Shown: in pieces, positions 55,876-64,000 of the stretch
How the letters are laid out: every line of letters starts with the position of its first letter
Position numbering within the stretch: position 1 is the first letter of the stretch
Assembly: GCF_022539665.2 (NCBI RefSeq)
Contig: NC_081339.1
Span: 9,793,367 to 9,857,366 of the forward strand
Source: Daphnia carinata
Lineage: Eukaryota; Arthropoda; Branchiopoda; Diplostraca; Daphniidae
Length of the DNA: 64,000 bases
Direction: 5' to 3'
Notes under the pieces: model-generated
Told to the model about the DNA's origin: nothing
Databases searched by the model: none
The model's input: only the letters and a program-made list of their open reading frames with translations
Translations under genes and position numbers: made by a program

Positions 55876-56126
55876 GAAGGGGCCGCAAACAGTAGAAGAA
55901 GAATGGGTGACTGAGCGGCTGGAGCCGTTTAACTATGGAACATTCTATTTCCTCTTGTCATCTGGGTAAGACCCAATTGATGCTACATAATGCATCCATA
56001 AGCTCCAACAGAATCGTGGAACAAAGAGGAAGAACAGAAGGGGATGATTCACTTAGTGAACTCTTCCAAGCTGTCCAAAAACGCTATTGTGAGTCGATGC
56101 CTCATACCGTGATCAACTATCACTAA
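55876..56126. repeat. Left inverted repeat of gene-fragment island
   Basis: The first ~170 bp match the reverse complement of 59046-59213 (GAAGGGGCC, CAGTAGAAGAAGAA, GTGACTGAG, GGAACATTCTATTTCCTC). The following ~60 bp match the reverse complement of 58664-58720, so relative to the right side ~330 bp are absent here. Confidence 0.85.
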
Positions 56127-56271
56127 GAATGCAAGGTGGTAACCTTGCCCTTTAACGAGCGAGCCGAGCGCCGGCATAGATAGATCGTGTACTGTTATGC
56201 AAACAGCGTGATCATGGTCATAACCCAGGACGAACTGTCTGTTACGGTCGTGCAGAACTAAAACAGAGCGA

Positions 56272-58345
56272 TCACTGGTATGTCATAGCCTTCATAGACA
56301 TAGAAATTTTTGCTACACGCATAGAAAAAACTCGATGGGTCTTGGAAGACGTGTTGGGAGGATAGGCCCATCGGATGCACTTGACGATCCAGTAGCTTTT
56401 CATAATTTTGGCTAGCTTGTCTGGGTCGTCCTTGTAATGAACCAGTAACATGACAGCGAGATCATCTCGTTGACGACGCGTTACTTCACAAAGCAGAGGA
56501 TGGTCCGCCTCCGATACATTTGCCTGATTTTTATGCATTACATTGCTGATTTTCTTGACTATTTTTATTTACGATATTGTTACCTTAAATCCTAGGGCAG
56601 ACACGGCTGCTTCGAAGCGAAAGAGTCCAAGAGTCTCGTCAGCAAGAACTTGCTGTGCTCCTGACACAGTGACCAATGCTTCGTGATATGATGGTATGGT
56701 CGTAATATGCCATCTGGTAATTCTTCAGCTTTCTCACTCAATCGACAATTATGGATGACCTGTGAATTAAAACAATAGATTGAATATCTTGAACAATTTT
56801 AAAGAAAAAATATTTAATTACCTAAAGGTATTCGTTTCAATAGTGTAACCAACTCAGATTCTTGGTGAGCCAGTTCACTTCTAATGGTTTCGTTGTAGCA
56901 GGTGGCCGTGCCAATTCCAATCCAAACATTTCTACCCTGAAGGCGAGATGGTAATAGTCGCAATTTTCCGCCAAAGCTAATTTGATGACAAGCAGGATTC
57001 GTCTTCATTTTCTTGCCATTCTGCGTGATGACAGGAGGCAACTCAACCATCAAATCGGGTGTATTTGCTAATAGTTCTGTTGCCAATTCTATGCCCAATT
57101 CACAAGCTTCGGAACTATGCCCATGAGCGTGAAGTCCCTCCGCACTTGCAAAGAGGATCTCCAGTGGATCATCGAGTGGGTTTAACTCGCCAAAGACTCC
57201 ACCGTTCCGGTTAGGAACGGTAACAACGCAAGGCTCTTGTGGCACGGCACCTTGAGCTGCTGGTAAGCCCATTGTTCTAGATTCTCGAGGACTGGCAGAC
57301 AAACTGGCCATATCGTCAGTATCTCGTGAAGATCCAGCCACCAATCCTGATCCAGGCAGGAGTAGCACTCCACTGCTGGCTTCAAGTCGTGAATTCTTTA
57401 AACGTGCATCAACTCCCAACCAGTCCGAGTCAGCATCAAAATCTTCAGATGATGATTTTTCTTTATCTGTCAAAGTGCAACTATCCACCGCCAAAACTTC
57501 CAGCTCATTGGTATCATAGCCCAGAGCCGGATCGTCACTGTCTTGGCGGGTTAGATCCCGCAGACCTGAAGGTACTGCCGGCTCAAACGCTTCGACTGCT
57601 GGATCGCCTTCATTTTCGCAGAAATCTTCGATGCTAACGCTGCTTCTATTTGCCCGCTTGATCTATTACTCTTTTCGGCCGGACAAGAGGTGATGCAGGG
57701 TGAAATCAGCCAATCCTTTCTCTAACGTGACGCATGTCGTCCATAGCCTGGGCATAATCGCTTTGCACTACCGCTCGTCTTTGGAGCATGTGAACGGGTA
57801 GGTCATTGGTGATGACGGCCGATATGAAAGCGACCATGAGCCTCTGTGTGTCGAAAGCAGGTAAAAGGACAATGGTAAAGACGGTGGCCTTGAGTGTAAG
57901 TAACAACGGGAATGGAGTAATCGTCCCAGTTAAGATAACGAGCTTCAACTGAAGGTTTGAAGCCAGTAAACACCTCAACTTCTGCTTTTAATGATTGGCT
58001 AGTACGACGAGGTGTGGACGGTTTGGCATCATTTCCGCCAGCAACATGGGGTGCGCCATGAGTAGCACTGATTGTTAACCCTTTGCTTTTCGTGACCTTG
58101 TCAATGACTTTGACATGCCATTCGCTGAACTGTTGACGAAGTAGATCGCGTTCTTCTCCAGAAAGGCCTGGATTGAGTGCAGCCAATCGCTAAAGGATAA
58201 CCACTTCGTCACATAAAGAAGAGCAAGCGTGCTCAGAAGCTTGCGATTGGCTTCCCAGGTTGCTTGATTTGATACCGCTACCGTATCCAGCTGCACTTCC
58301 ATTGTGTAATGCCACCTTGGTGTTAAACCACCAGACCATAATCTA
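56272..58345 (-). pseudogene. ZSWIM8-like gene fragment
   Basis: Pieces in order: 58345-58075 after an acceptor TATATTTTAG (LWSGGLTPRWHYTMEVQLDT, YVTKWLSFSDW); 58186-57803 in another frame (LNPGLSGEERDLLRQQFSEW, GFKPSVEARYLNWDDYSIPV); 57660-56814 (SVSIEDFCENEGD, LEILFASAEGLHAHGHSSEA, LLANTPDLMVELPP, HQESELVTLLKRIPLG); and 56538-56272 (VTRRQRDDLAVMLLVHYKDD). The HAHG/LLANPPDL-type and LLKRIPLG blocks are from memory typical of ZSWIM-family E3 substrate receptors, best ZSWIM8. The SWIM zinc finger and N- and C-terminal parts are absent. Frame breaks near 58185 and 57900 indicate a pseudogene or poor consensus. Confidence 0.6.
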
Positions 58346-58661
58346 AAATATAAAAGAAGGTGAATTTAACAAACACTTTGTACCTATTGCTGTTAATTGT
58401 TTATCACTACCTGTTCACACGACACAATCTCTTCCGTTAAAACCCCCAAACGTGGAACGGCATTGCGGTCATGGCGTTTGAACAATTCGCGCGGACAATG
58501 GAAAGCAAGTTCCACGTGCTTTCCGGCTCCCGACTCCTTAATGGGCGCAACAGGCTGCTCCATTCAACCGCTGCGAGGGGTGCGGTCGAGCTCAAGTAAT
58601 TTACATCACTTATGTATGAAAACTAGACCGTTAGTTTCCTATAAAACTCTTTTTTTAAAAA

Positions 58662-58964
58662 TTAATAATAATAGCGTTTCTGGTCAGCTTGGAAGGGTTG
58701 ACTATGTGAAGCTTCCCCTTCTTTTGCACCGACCATGTAGAGACCGAGTAGATTCACGGTAGCTGTGTCATGATAACGCTCTTGCATGAGCTTCAAATGG
58801 CGTTCTAGAGCTGGTGAAGAGGCCTCGGGGCCGCGTGAGAATCTGACTTTGTGCGACCCTACTTGAACTCCTGGTTTCAACGTACGGATTTCAACACTGC
58901 CACATGTAACTCGTAACAGCCAGTGAGAAAAATCAATTCCATAGTGTTGCAATGGTATGTGCAA
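58662..58964 (-). pseudogene. SAC-domain (synaptojanin-like) exon fragment
   Basis: The frame shows FSRGPEASSPALERHLKLMQ, ERYHDTATVNLLG, then AKEGEASHSQPFQADQKRY. The pattern R-G...AFxRHxxxLxxxYG..VVNLLG..KEGE...AFQ is that of SAC phosphoinositide phosphatases such as synaptojanin. The catalytic CX5R motif lies further on and is not present. A related short piece (EGDDSLSELFQAVQKRY) sits on the plus strand at 56030-56095 in the left inverted repeat. Confidence 0.5.
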
Positions 58965-59045
58965 AAGCCTGCCAATTTTAGAGGATCATTTTTTAAATTA
59001 TAATTGTACAGTGAACCAGCCTATAGGGAATATCTACCTATTCCA

Positions 59046-59213
59046 GAAGAATCTGTTGTCTGTTCTACGATTCTGCTGAAGCTTTTGGGTGCATAATGTA
59101 GCATCAATTGGGTCTTCACCAGATGACTAGAGGAAATAGAATGTTCCAGAGTTAAACAGCTTCCGAAAGCTCAGTCACTCTTTCTTCTTCTACTGTCTGT
59201 GGCCCCTTCAAAA
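59046..59213. repeat. Right inverted repeat of gene-fragment island
   Basis: Reverse complement of 55876-56045. It abuts the LTR of the second Gypsy element within ~6 bp. Confidence 0.85.
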
Positions 59214-59218
59214 GTATT

Positions 59219-59632
59219 GTGACGGCTACTGCCGCACTCCACTAAAAAAGGACTGACTCACAGCGCTTTTGAACCTGGTGTATTAATTTCTGCCACACTT
59301 AACACTCCACATCCAATTGTCTACTGAGAGCCTCGTCTCACTCGTAGGCCCTCCTATTTAAAGCAAAAGGGTCGTTACCCGCTCGGGTGACGCGGGAAGT
59401 AAAGGAGATGGTCACGTACATAACCTCTACGTGACCGTTCGAATAGAAAGCGCATAGAAGGGGTAAGCTCTTCCAATAAGATGGTCAAGCAGATAATTCT
59501 ACTTGACCTTACGGAAGTGAAAGCGGAGAAAAAGGGTTGGGGCTGATGTACGAGACGTTCCCAGCACGTGGATGTCCTCGGACTCCACGTGTCCCTCGTT
59601 AACACGTGGATGTCCTCCGAATCCACGTGACA
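59219..59632 (-). repeat. Probable 3' LTR of Gypsy element 2
   Basis: On the minus strand it starts TGTCACG right after a purine tract ACGGGGGGACC (59633-59643) and could end at CCGTCACA (59219), about 414 bp. The partner LTR is outside the window, so the ends are inferred. TTTAAATAG at ~59355 could be a TATA-like box. Near its start lie two tandem imperfect palindromes, CACGTGGATGTCC...TCCACGTG (about 59565-59630), each with two CACGTG E-boxes. Confidence 0.6.
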
Positions 59633-59757
59633 GGTCCCCCCGTTCGAAAGCGATCGCCCCCGATTGCCATAGTATGCAACGATTAGAGTGATAGCGAAAG
59701 ATAATAGTAATAGTAAAATAATAATAAAACAACATTGGTAACATCCGTTTTCCGTGT

Positions 59758-61770
59758 TCAAAAGTCCGTGTCTTGTGTCCGAATCAGTCGTTCCTCGGTG
59801 GCCGCTCCTCGTAGTGCGTGATCCGTTGTTTCATATCCCTGCATGCCATCTTTGATGTGGGTATCTAAGCGTTGTGCAAGCCGTAGTGTGAATCCTGTCA
59901 GGCCGAAAACACTGAGTAGTAGAATGACAAACGCTAATATCCATTCGTATGGGTAGTTCCCATAGTTTGACGTTGGCAACGCGTCCAGCAGGTTCAAAAT
60001 CTGATTATGTGTTAGCGTTGCTGCTGCTTCTAGTTTTTCTTGTTGTCGCAACATGCTGCTGAACTTGTCGAGGTGTGACGCATTTGATGACGGGAACTGT
60101 ACGACCGTTGCCATTTTTGGGTTGGTGATGTTTGGACGGAACTCCGGTAGGTCTGGCATATGAATTGATATGGCTGCGGCTGTTGTGGGGCCTTCCAGGC
60201 TTGCTGGAAATATCCAATCCTCTGTGCGAGCTGTGCATCCTTGTGGGACTTCAAAGTATCCTACTGCCGGTAATTGTAGGCGTTGTGACGGTACTTGCTT
60301 ACTGTCCGGAGGGCATGAAAAAACCACGTTATGTGGGCCTGTCGCTGAGAATGCCCATTGGTTTTGTCCTAGGTAGACTACTTCCGGGCCATTCCACTGT
60401 ATGAATTGTTTCTGACAATACGCTTTGACTTGAGCTTCCTCGTTGTTGAACAGCGCAACCGCACACGATTTCCTTTTGCCCCTTTTTGAAAATCCCGTAT
60501 GGAATTTGCATAGTTGTTTATCTAGTCGTCGACAGTTACTCATTTCGTCTTTTGATAACTCGACAAACGTATATAAGTCGGCTGTTATTGCCAGAAAATC
60601 TGGCAAGTTGGTTATTTGTACCCCGTGTGTGCCGTTTTTGGTTGGTTTTGTTAACCTAACTAGCTTGAACAAATTAAAGTGTTGTGCGTGGTCATAAATG
60701 GGGATTTCGATAAAGAGGCGGAACTTATTATGGGTAGCTGCGACCGACACCCGTGCTTCCCGATAGATAACCCATAATTCCTCTGCTGGTATCGTCCAGC
60801 CCAATGGTAAATGTTTATTTATCTCTTTTATCGCTCTCTCTAGTTCTGTAGGCGAGAAGATTTGTGGTGGTAAATGCCCGTTAGCCAGCGTTGTTAATCC
60901 TATTTCCCAGTCCCCGATTTGTTGTTGAAGCCATCCGATCACTTGTTCCAATGATTCGAACGTCGAGTCCAGCTCTGCGAAGTACTGCTCTTGTTGTATG
61001 TGTGCTAGTTCATACGCCTGAATGTGATCCAAAAAATCATCTGCCTTCTTCTGAAGTATCGTGGACTGCTGTTGTAGTTCCTGCAACAATGCTACACTTG
61101 ATCGTGATAGTTGTAGGCTCTCATTTATGATCGATGCATGTTGCTCCAGTACATGGACTATTTCTTGTTTTTGGTTTCCCATTGCATCAATTTTCTTATT
61201 TAGTTCTACCAAATCCGCCTGAGTGGAGACACCAAACAACCACTTAAGTGCCGTGCCACCCAAATCTATCACTCCTCTTTTCGCTCTAGCCGCTCCTGTC
61301 AGAGTCATCGCACATGTTGTCAATCTTGTTTTGGATAAGTTTAATGTTCTGCTCAGTAGTAGCACTTTATTCTCGATTTTACTTGCTGTCATAAAACTTG
61401 TGGTGTCCCTCCATGCCGCGTGTCCGTCTTCTTTTTCAAATTTTGCTCCATCCTTTCTATGTTTTGCTGCCAGTAAGGCCAATTCCTCCAGGTGTTTTTC
61501 TACTATCGTGACGGCCTTCTCTGCATCTTGTAGGATCACATCCGTGGCCACCGTCCATGATGATTCACTGATTGTAATTCCTGGTTGTTCTTTGAAAATT
61601 ACGGTGTCCCTGACCATCATTGCTGAGGTACTGAATGTGCACCCGATTAACAATAGAAACAGTAGGTGAATTATCCCTGCCCTGAAAAAATCGGGTTTGC
61701 GCCGATTCCGTAGTGGCCGTGTAAGGCCCATCTCTTGGGTGTTTCCTTCTCTTTCCGAAGTTTGTTCCAT
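59758..61770 (-). CDS. env: F-type envelope fusion protein (670 aa)
   Basis: A hydrophobic signal/anchor at 33-50, a furin site RAKR at ~162-165 followed by GVIDLGGTALKWLFG, the fusion-peptide style of baculovirus F and gypsy envelopes. Then heptad-rich coiled coils (~180-290), a Cys-rich ectodomain, a transmembrane segment near 610-630 and a ~40-residue tail. Known: F-type proteins mediate membrane fusion after furin cleavage in trimers. The ORF is uninterrupted, starts 21 bp after the integrase stop, and is the best-preserved gene of this element. It would be made from a spliced RNA. Start chosen at the upstream Met; a later Met at 51 would lose the signal. Confidence 0.9.
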   Translation of the reverse strand: MEQTSEREGNTQEMGLTRPLRNRRKPDFFRAGIIHLLFLLLIGCTFSTSAMMVRDTVIFKEQPGITISESSWTVATDVILQDAEKAVTIVEKHLEELALLAAKHRKDGAKFEKEDGHAAWRDTTSFMTASKIENKVLLLSRTLNLSKTRLTTCAMTLTGAARAKRGVIDLGGTALKWLFGVSTQADLVELNKKIDAMGNQKQEIVHVLEQHASIINESLQLSRSSVALLQELQQQSTILQKKADDFLDHIQAYELAHIQQEQYFAELDSTFESLEQVIGWLQQQIGDWEIGLTTLANGHLPPQIFSPTELERAIKEINKHLPLGWTIPAEELWVIYREARVSVAATHNKFRLFIEIPIYDHAQHFNLFKLVRLTKPTKNGTHGVQITNLPDFLAITADLYTFVELSKDEMSNCRRLDKQLCKFHTGFSKRGKRKSCAVALFNNEEAQVKAYCQKQFIQWNGPEVVYLGQNQWAFSATGPHNVVFSCPPDSKQVPSQRLQLPAVGYFEVPQGCTARTEDWIFPASLEGPTTAAAISIHMPDLPEFRPNITNPKMATVVQFPSSNASHLDKFSSMLRQQEKLEAAATLTHNQILNLLDALPTSNYGNYPYEWILAFVILLLSVFGLTGFTLRLAQRLDTHIKDGMQGYETTDHALRGAATEERLIRTQDTDF

Positions 61771-61791
61771 CGAGTGGCTTACTTGAATATT

Positions 61792-62880
61792 TCAGTTTTT
61801 CTGCCTAGCTGTCTGTTCTTCCTCTTCATTCTCTATAATCTCGGTTGTTTCGTCCTCGGCGCTCGTCGATTCACTCCTGTTTTCCTGATGTTTCACCCGT
61901 CCGTTATCCGCTGATGATCTTTGTGCCAATCCTTCCTGAAGTGTGCTGGTTTGATGAAATAACTTCATACTGACGACATGAACGATTTCGGTTTTGCCGC
62001 CTTTTCTCTTCGGCTGGACTTCGTATTTAACTGGCGTGGTTTGACGTAGAACTTCGTATGGGCCTATCCATCGATGTAGTAGTTTATCGGAACGTCCTTT
62101 TTTCCTTATTGGCTTGTATATCAGTACCATGTCTCCTGCCTGAAATGTTACTATGCGGTGATGAGCATCATAACCCATTTTTTGTTTCTCTTGTGCGTGC
62201 TGTAATCGTGTCCGCACAATGTCTCTCGCGATTGATAAGTCACTCATTAGTTGTTCAACATATGTCTTTTTTGCCAAGTCCGTTGAGAGTCGTGGATTTG
62301 GCTGAGCTCCTGTTAGTAGGTCTATTGGGAGTACTGGTTCTCTACCGTATAGTAGAAAAAATGGCGAAAATCCAGTGGATTCTTGTCGTGTTGTATTATA
62401 CGCGAAGCAAATGTGCTGCAATAGTTCATCCCAGTTCTTTTGGTCGTTTGAGACGTACATCGACATCATCGTGGCTAAAGTGTGATTCATGCGTTCCACT
62501 TGTCCATTTGCTTGTGGATGATAACTTGAAGTTGTCTTATGCCTGACTCCCAACTTCTGAAACATGGTTTGCGTAACTTCTGCTAGGAAGCATTTGCCCC
62601 GATCCGTTATTATGGCTTCGGGCATTCCATGACGTAGTGCAATGTATTCCACCAGAAATTTAGTAACGTCTTCTGCCTTGCCCGATGGCAAGGCTTTTAA
62701 TTCCACCCATTTTGTCAAATAATCCACTGCTACGATGATCATTTTATTCCCTGAGTCCGATAACGTAAACGGTCCTAGGAGGTCCACCCCACCTTTTGGA
62801 ACGGTCTGGCCACTTTGATACATTGCAGCATCCCACCTGGAAGGAGTTTTGGGCTTTTTCGTGTTTGACACTGTGGGCAC
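61792..62880 (-). pseudogene. Gypsy 2 integrase
   Basis: The core contains VDLLGPF, VAVDYLTKW (Asp), IITDRGKCF (Asp) and HPQANGQVERMN (Glu), then FQAGDMVLIYKP and RWIGPYEVLRQ (GPY motif) and an acidic tail ending RQKN. All three catalytic residues are present. It is out of frame with the zinc-binding part upstream; the break is in the overlap 62775-62880 near GGMLQC/ARPFQKVG. Confidence 0.87.
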
Positions 62881-63686
62881 GTTTTAACGTACTCCATCAC
62901 GTCTTTCGCCATGTCCTCCCAAAAAAAACGGTGCGTAATTTTCTGTAGCGTTTTCTGGATTCCCATATGTCCTGAATACGGATCATTATGACATGCTGTT
63001 AACACCATGTGTCTATAATCAGGAGGAACGCATAATCGTAGCCATTGTTTTCCCCATTTCGTCTTCTTTTTATACAATTTTCCTTCATCCAGTGAAAAGC
63101 ACCTTCCGGCCGATCTTTGTAATTCCAGTTTTTCAATAAGTTTTCCCCATTTGCTTACTCCACGTTGCTTCTGTGCCAGATCCAATAATATGTCTGTTGA
63201 CATAAAGTCTGCTTGGTTATATTGCAGTATTCCAATAGCTATGCACCGATCTTCTGTCTCCGTTTCTGTGATGGGGATTGGGTAGCGAGACAAGCAGTCC
63301 GCGTTGGAATGTAGTTTACCATTCCTATATCTGATCTCTACGTCGTATTCTAGCAGGCACAAACTCCAGCGTGCTAGTCGTCCTGCTAAATCCTTTTTTG
63401 TCCTTAGCCAACAGAGGGCTTCATGATCGGTCACAATTATTACTTTGCAGCCCCACACAAAACTTCTAAATTTCTTCAAACCCCAGATGAGAGCCAGGCA
63501 TTCTTTCTCAGTAATCGAATAATTGACTTCTGATTTTGACATCAGCCGACTGGCGTAAGCCAACGGATATTCTTTTCCGTCTTTGGACTGTGACAATACC
63601 GCCCCAATGCCGTATCCACAAGCGTCCGTCATGATAATCATCGGTGCTTCCCCTAGCAGAAATTCAGAGGGCAAAAACCCCTCCAA
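62775..63686 (-). pseudogene. Gypsy 2 RNase H and integrase zinc-binding region
   Basis: RNase H: MIIMTDACGYGIGAVLSQ, YSITEKECLALIWGLKKF, VTDHEALCWL and NADCLSR. Zinc site: HNDPYSGHMG...CPQCQ. RT sequence that should precede TDACG is absent beyond 63690. Frameshifted to the integrase core. Confidence 0.87.
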
Positions 63687-63689
63687 GAC

Positions 63690-64000
63690 TGGTATTTCGG
63701 ACTCGTCTAGAGTCCTAGACCGGTCCAGCGGGCGGGTATTTGGACCCCTTGTTTGCAGCCATAACAGCCTCCTAGACTGGTATCGAGGACGGTAAAAAAA
63801 AAAAGAAAAAAAACGGTGAGCCTCTTAAGTTAGAGCCAAAAGCCGTTCCCATACCCGGCCGTTAGACTCAGCCGGGGCTCATCTTCTGTACTCGTCCCAA
63901 TACTCGTATTCATGTCCGTTATGGGACTATTGTTTGATTTTTTAAATGCATTTTACTCCCTACATAAAATTGTTACAGTTTCAGAAAAAAAAATGACTGC
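63690..64000. other. Flank of truncated Gypsy 2
   Basis: CCTCCAAGACTGGTAT at ~63680 and CCTCCTAGACTGGTAT at ~63770 form a 16-bp direct repeat spanning the truncation point. A poly-A/poly-purine tract follows (63792-63812). No gene seen. Confidence 0.45.

Larger units (their letters stand above)
55876..59213. mobile_element. Inverted-repeat-bounded island with host gene fragments
   Basis: 3.3 kb flanked by the inverted repeats and filled with broken ZSWIM8-like and SAC-like coding pieces on the minus strand. No transposase was found. It may be a gene-capturing non-autonomous element or a local inverted duplication of a degenerate gene region. No clear target duplication was seen. Confidence 0.45.
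59219..63690 (-). mobile_element. Gypsy element 2 (errantivirus-like), 5' truncated
   Basis: Minus-strand order RNase H, integrase, F-type envelope, purine tract, LTR. RT, protease, gag and the 5' LTR are not in the window; at ~63690 the coding sequence stops inside the RT/RNase H connection and unrelated sequence follows. Confidence 0.82.

Noticed and set aside
58397..58762. 121-codon plus-strand frame in the gene-fragment island
   Set aside because: It overlaps the SAC-like fragment on the other strand and has no domain.
59375..59761. Hydrophobic 128-codon frame after the F-type envelope
   Set aside because: It begins at a TTG, runs through the purine tract into the LTR, and its apparent membrane segment comes from an AT-rich stretch (TATTAT repeats).

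Overview
The window looks like repeat-rich nuclear DNA of an arthropod, most likely a branchiopod crustacean of the Daphnia type. The evidence is four small genes for secreted R&R (chitin-binding) cuticle proteins with three exons and TATA/TCAGT core promoters, Tyr/Thr-rich low-complexity secreted proteins, nuclear tRNA genes, and BEL/Pao, Gypsy, DIRS, LINE, Tc1 and hAT-like elements. The organism call is inference; no marker here proves the genus.

Layout. 1-6508 and 34775-41280 are the two arms of a nearly identical ~6.5-kb inverted repeat. Each arm holds a LINE RNase H fragment, a truncated DIRS retrotransposon in the opposite orientation, a tRNA-Cys, a tRNA-Leu(UAA) and a 408-bp LTR. 6101-13096 is a minus-strand BEL/Pao element with a damaged pol and a second gag-like fragment near its 3' end. 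13096-19261 and 31190-37379 are a ~6.2-kb direct repeat containing a ~350-bp satellite, decayed tRNA-Leu copies, a solo LTR with a target-site duplication and a tRNA-Cys. Between them, 20006-30926 is a full-length minus-strand Gypsy-type endogenous retrovirus: two ~790-bp LTRs, primer-binding site, gag, pol, an envelope-like gene and a further 3' open frame behind a good splice acceptor. 41281-46040 is mostly non-coding, with one Tc1-type end and one unrecognised open frame. 46041-51894 is the cuticle gene cluster, arranged as two head-to-head pairs. 52866-55136 holds broken Tyr/Thr-rich secreted genes. 55876-59213 is bounded by ~170-bp inverted repeats and contains broken pieces of a ZSWIM8-like gene and a SAC-phosphatase-like gene. 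59219-63690 is a second, 5'-truncated Gypsy element whose envelope is a different, furin-cleaved F type.

How the parts relate. Most of the window is layered duplication: a tRNA locus was duplicated in tandem and inverted and was invaded repeatedly by LTR elements. Two Gypsy elements within 40 kb carry unrelated envelope types, so envelope acquisition happened more than once in these lineages. Single-base indels, often in C runs, break nearly every long coding region, including all four cuticle genes. Unpolished consensus error must be excluded before calling these genes dead.
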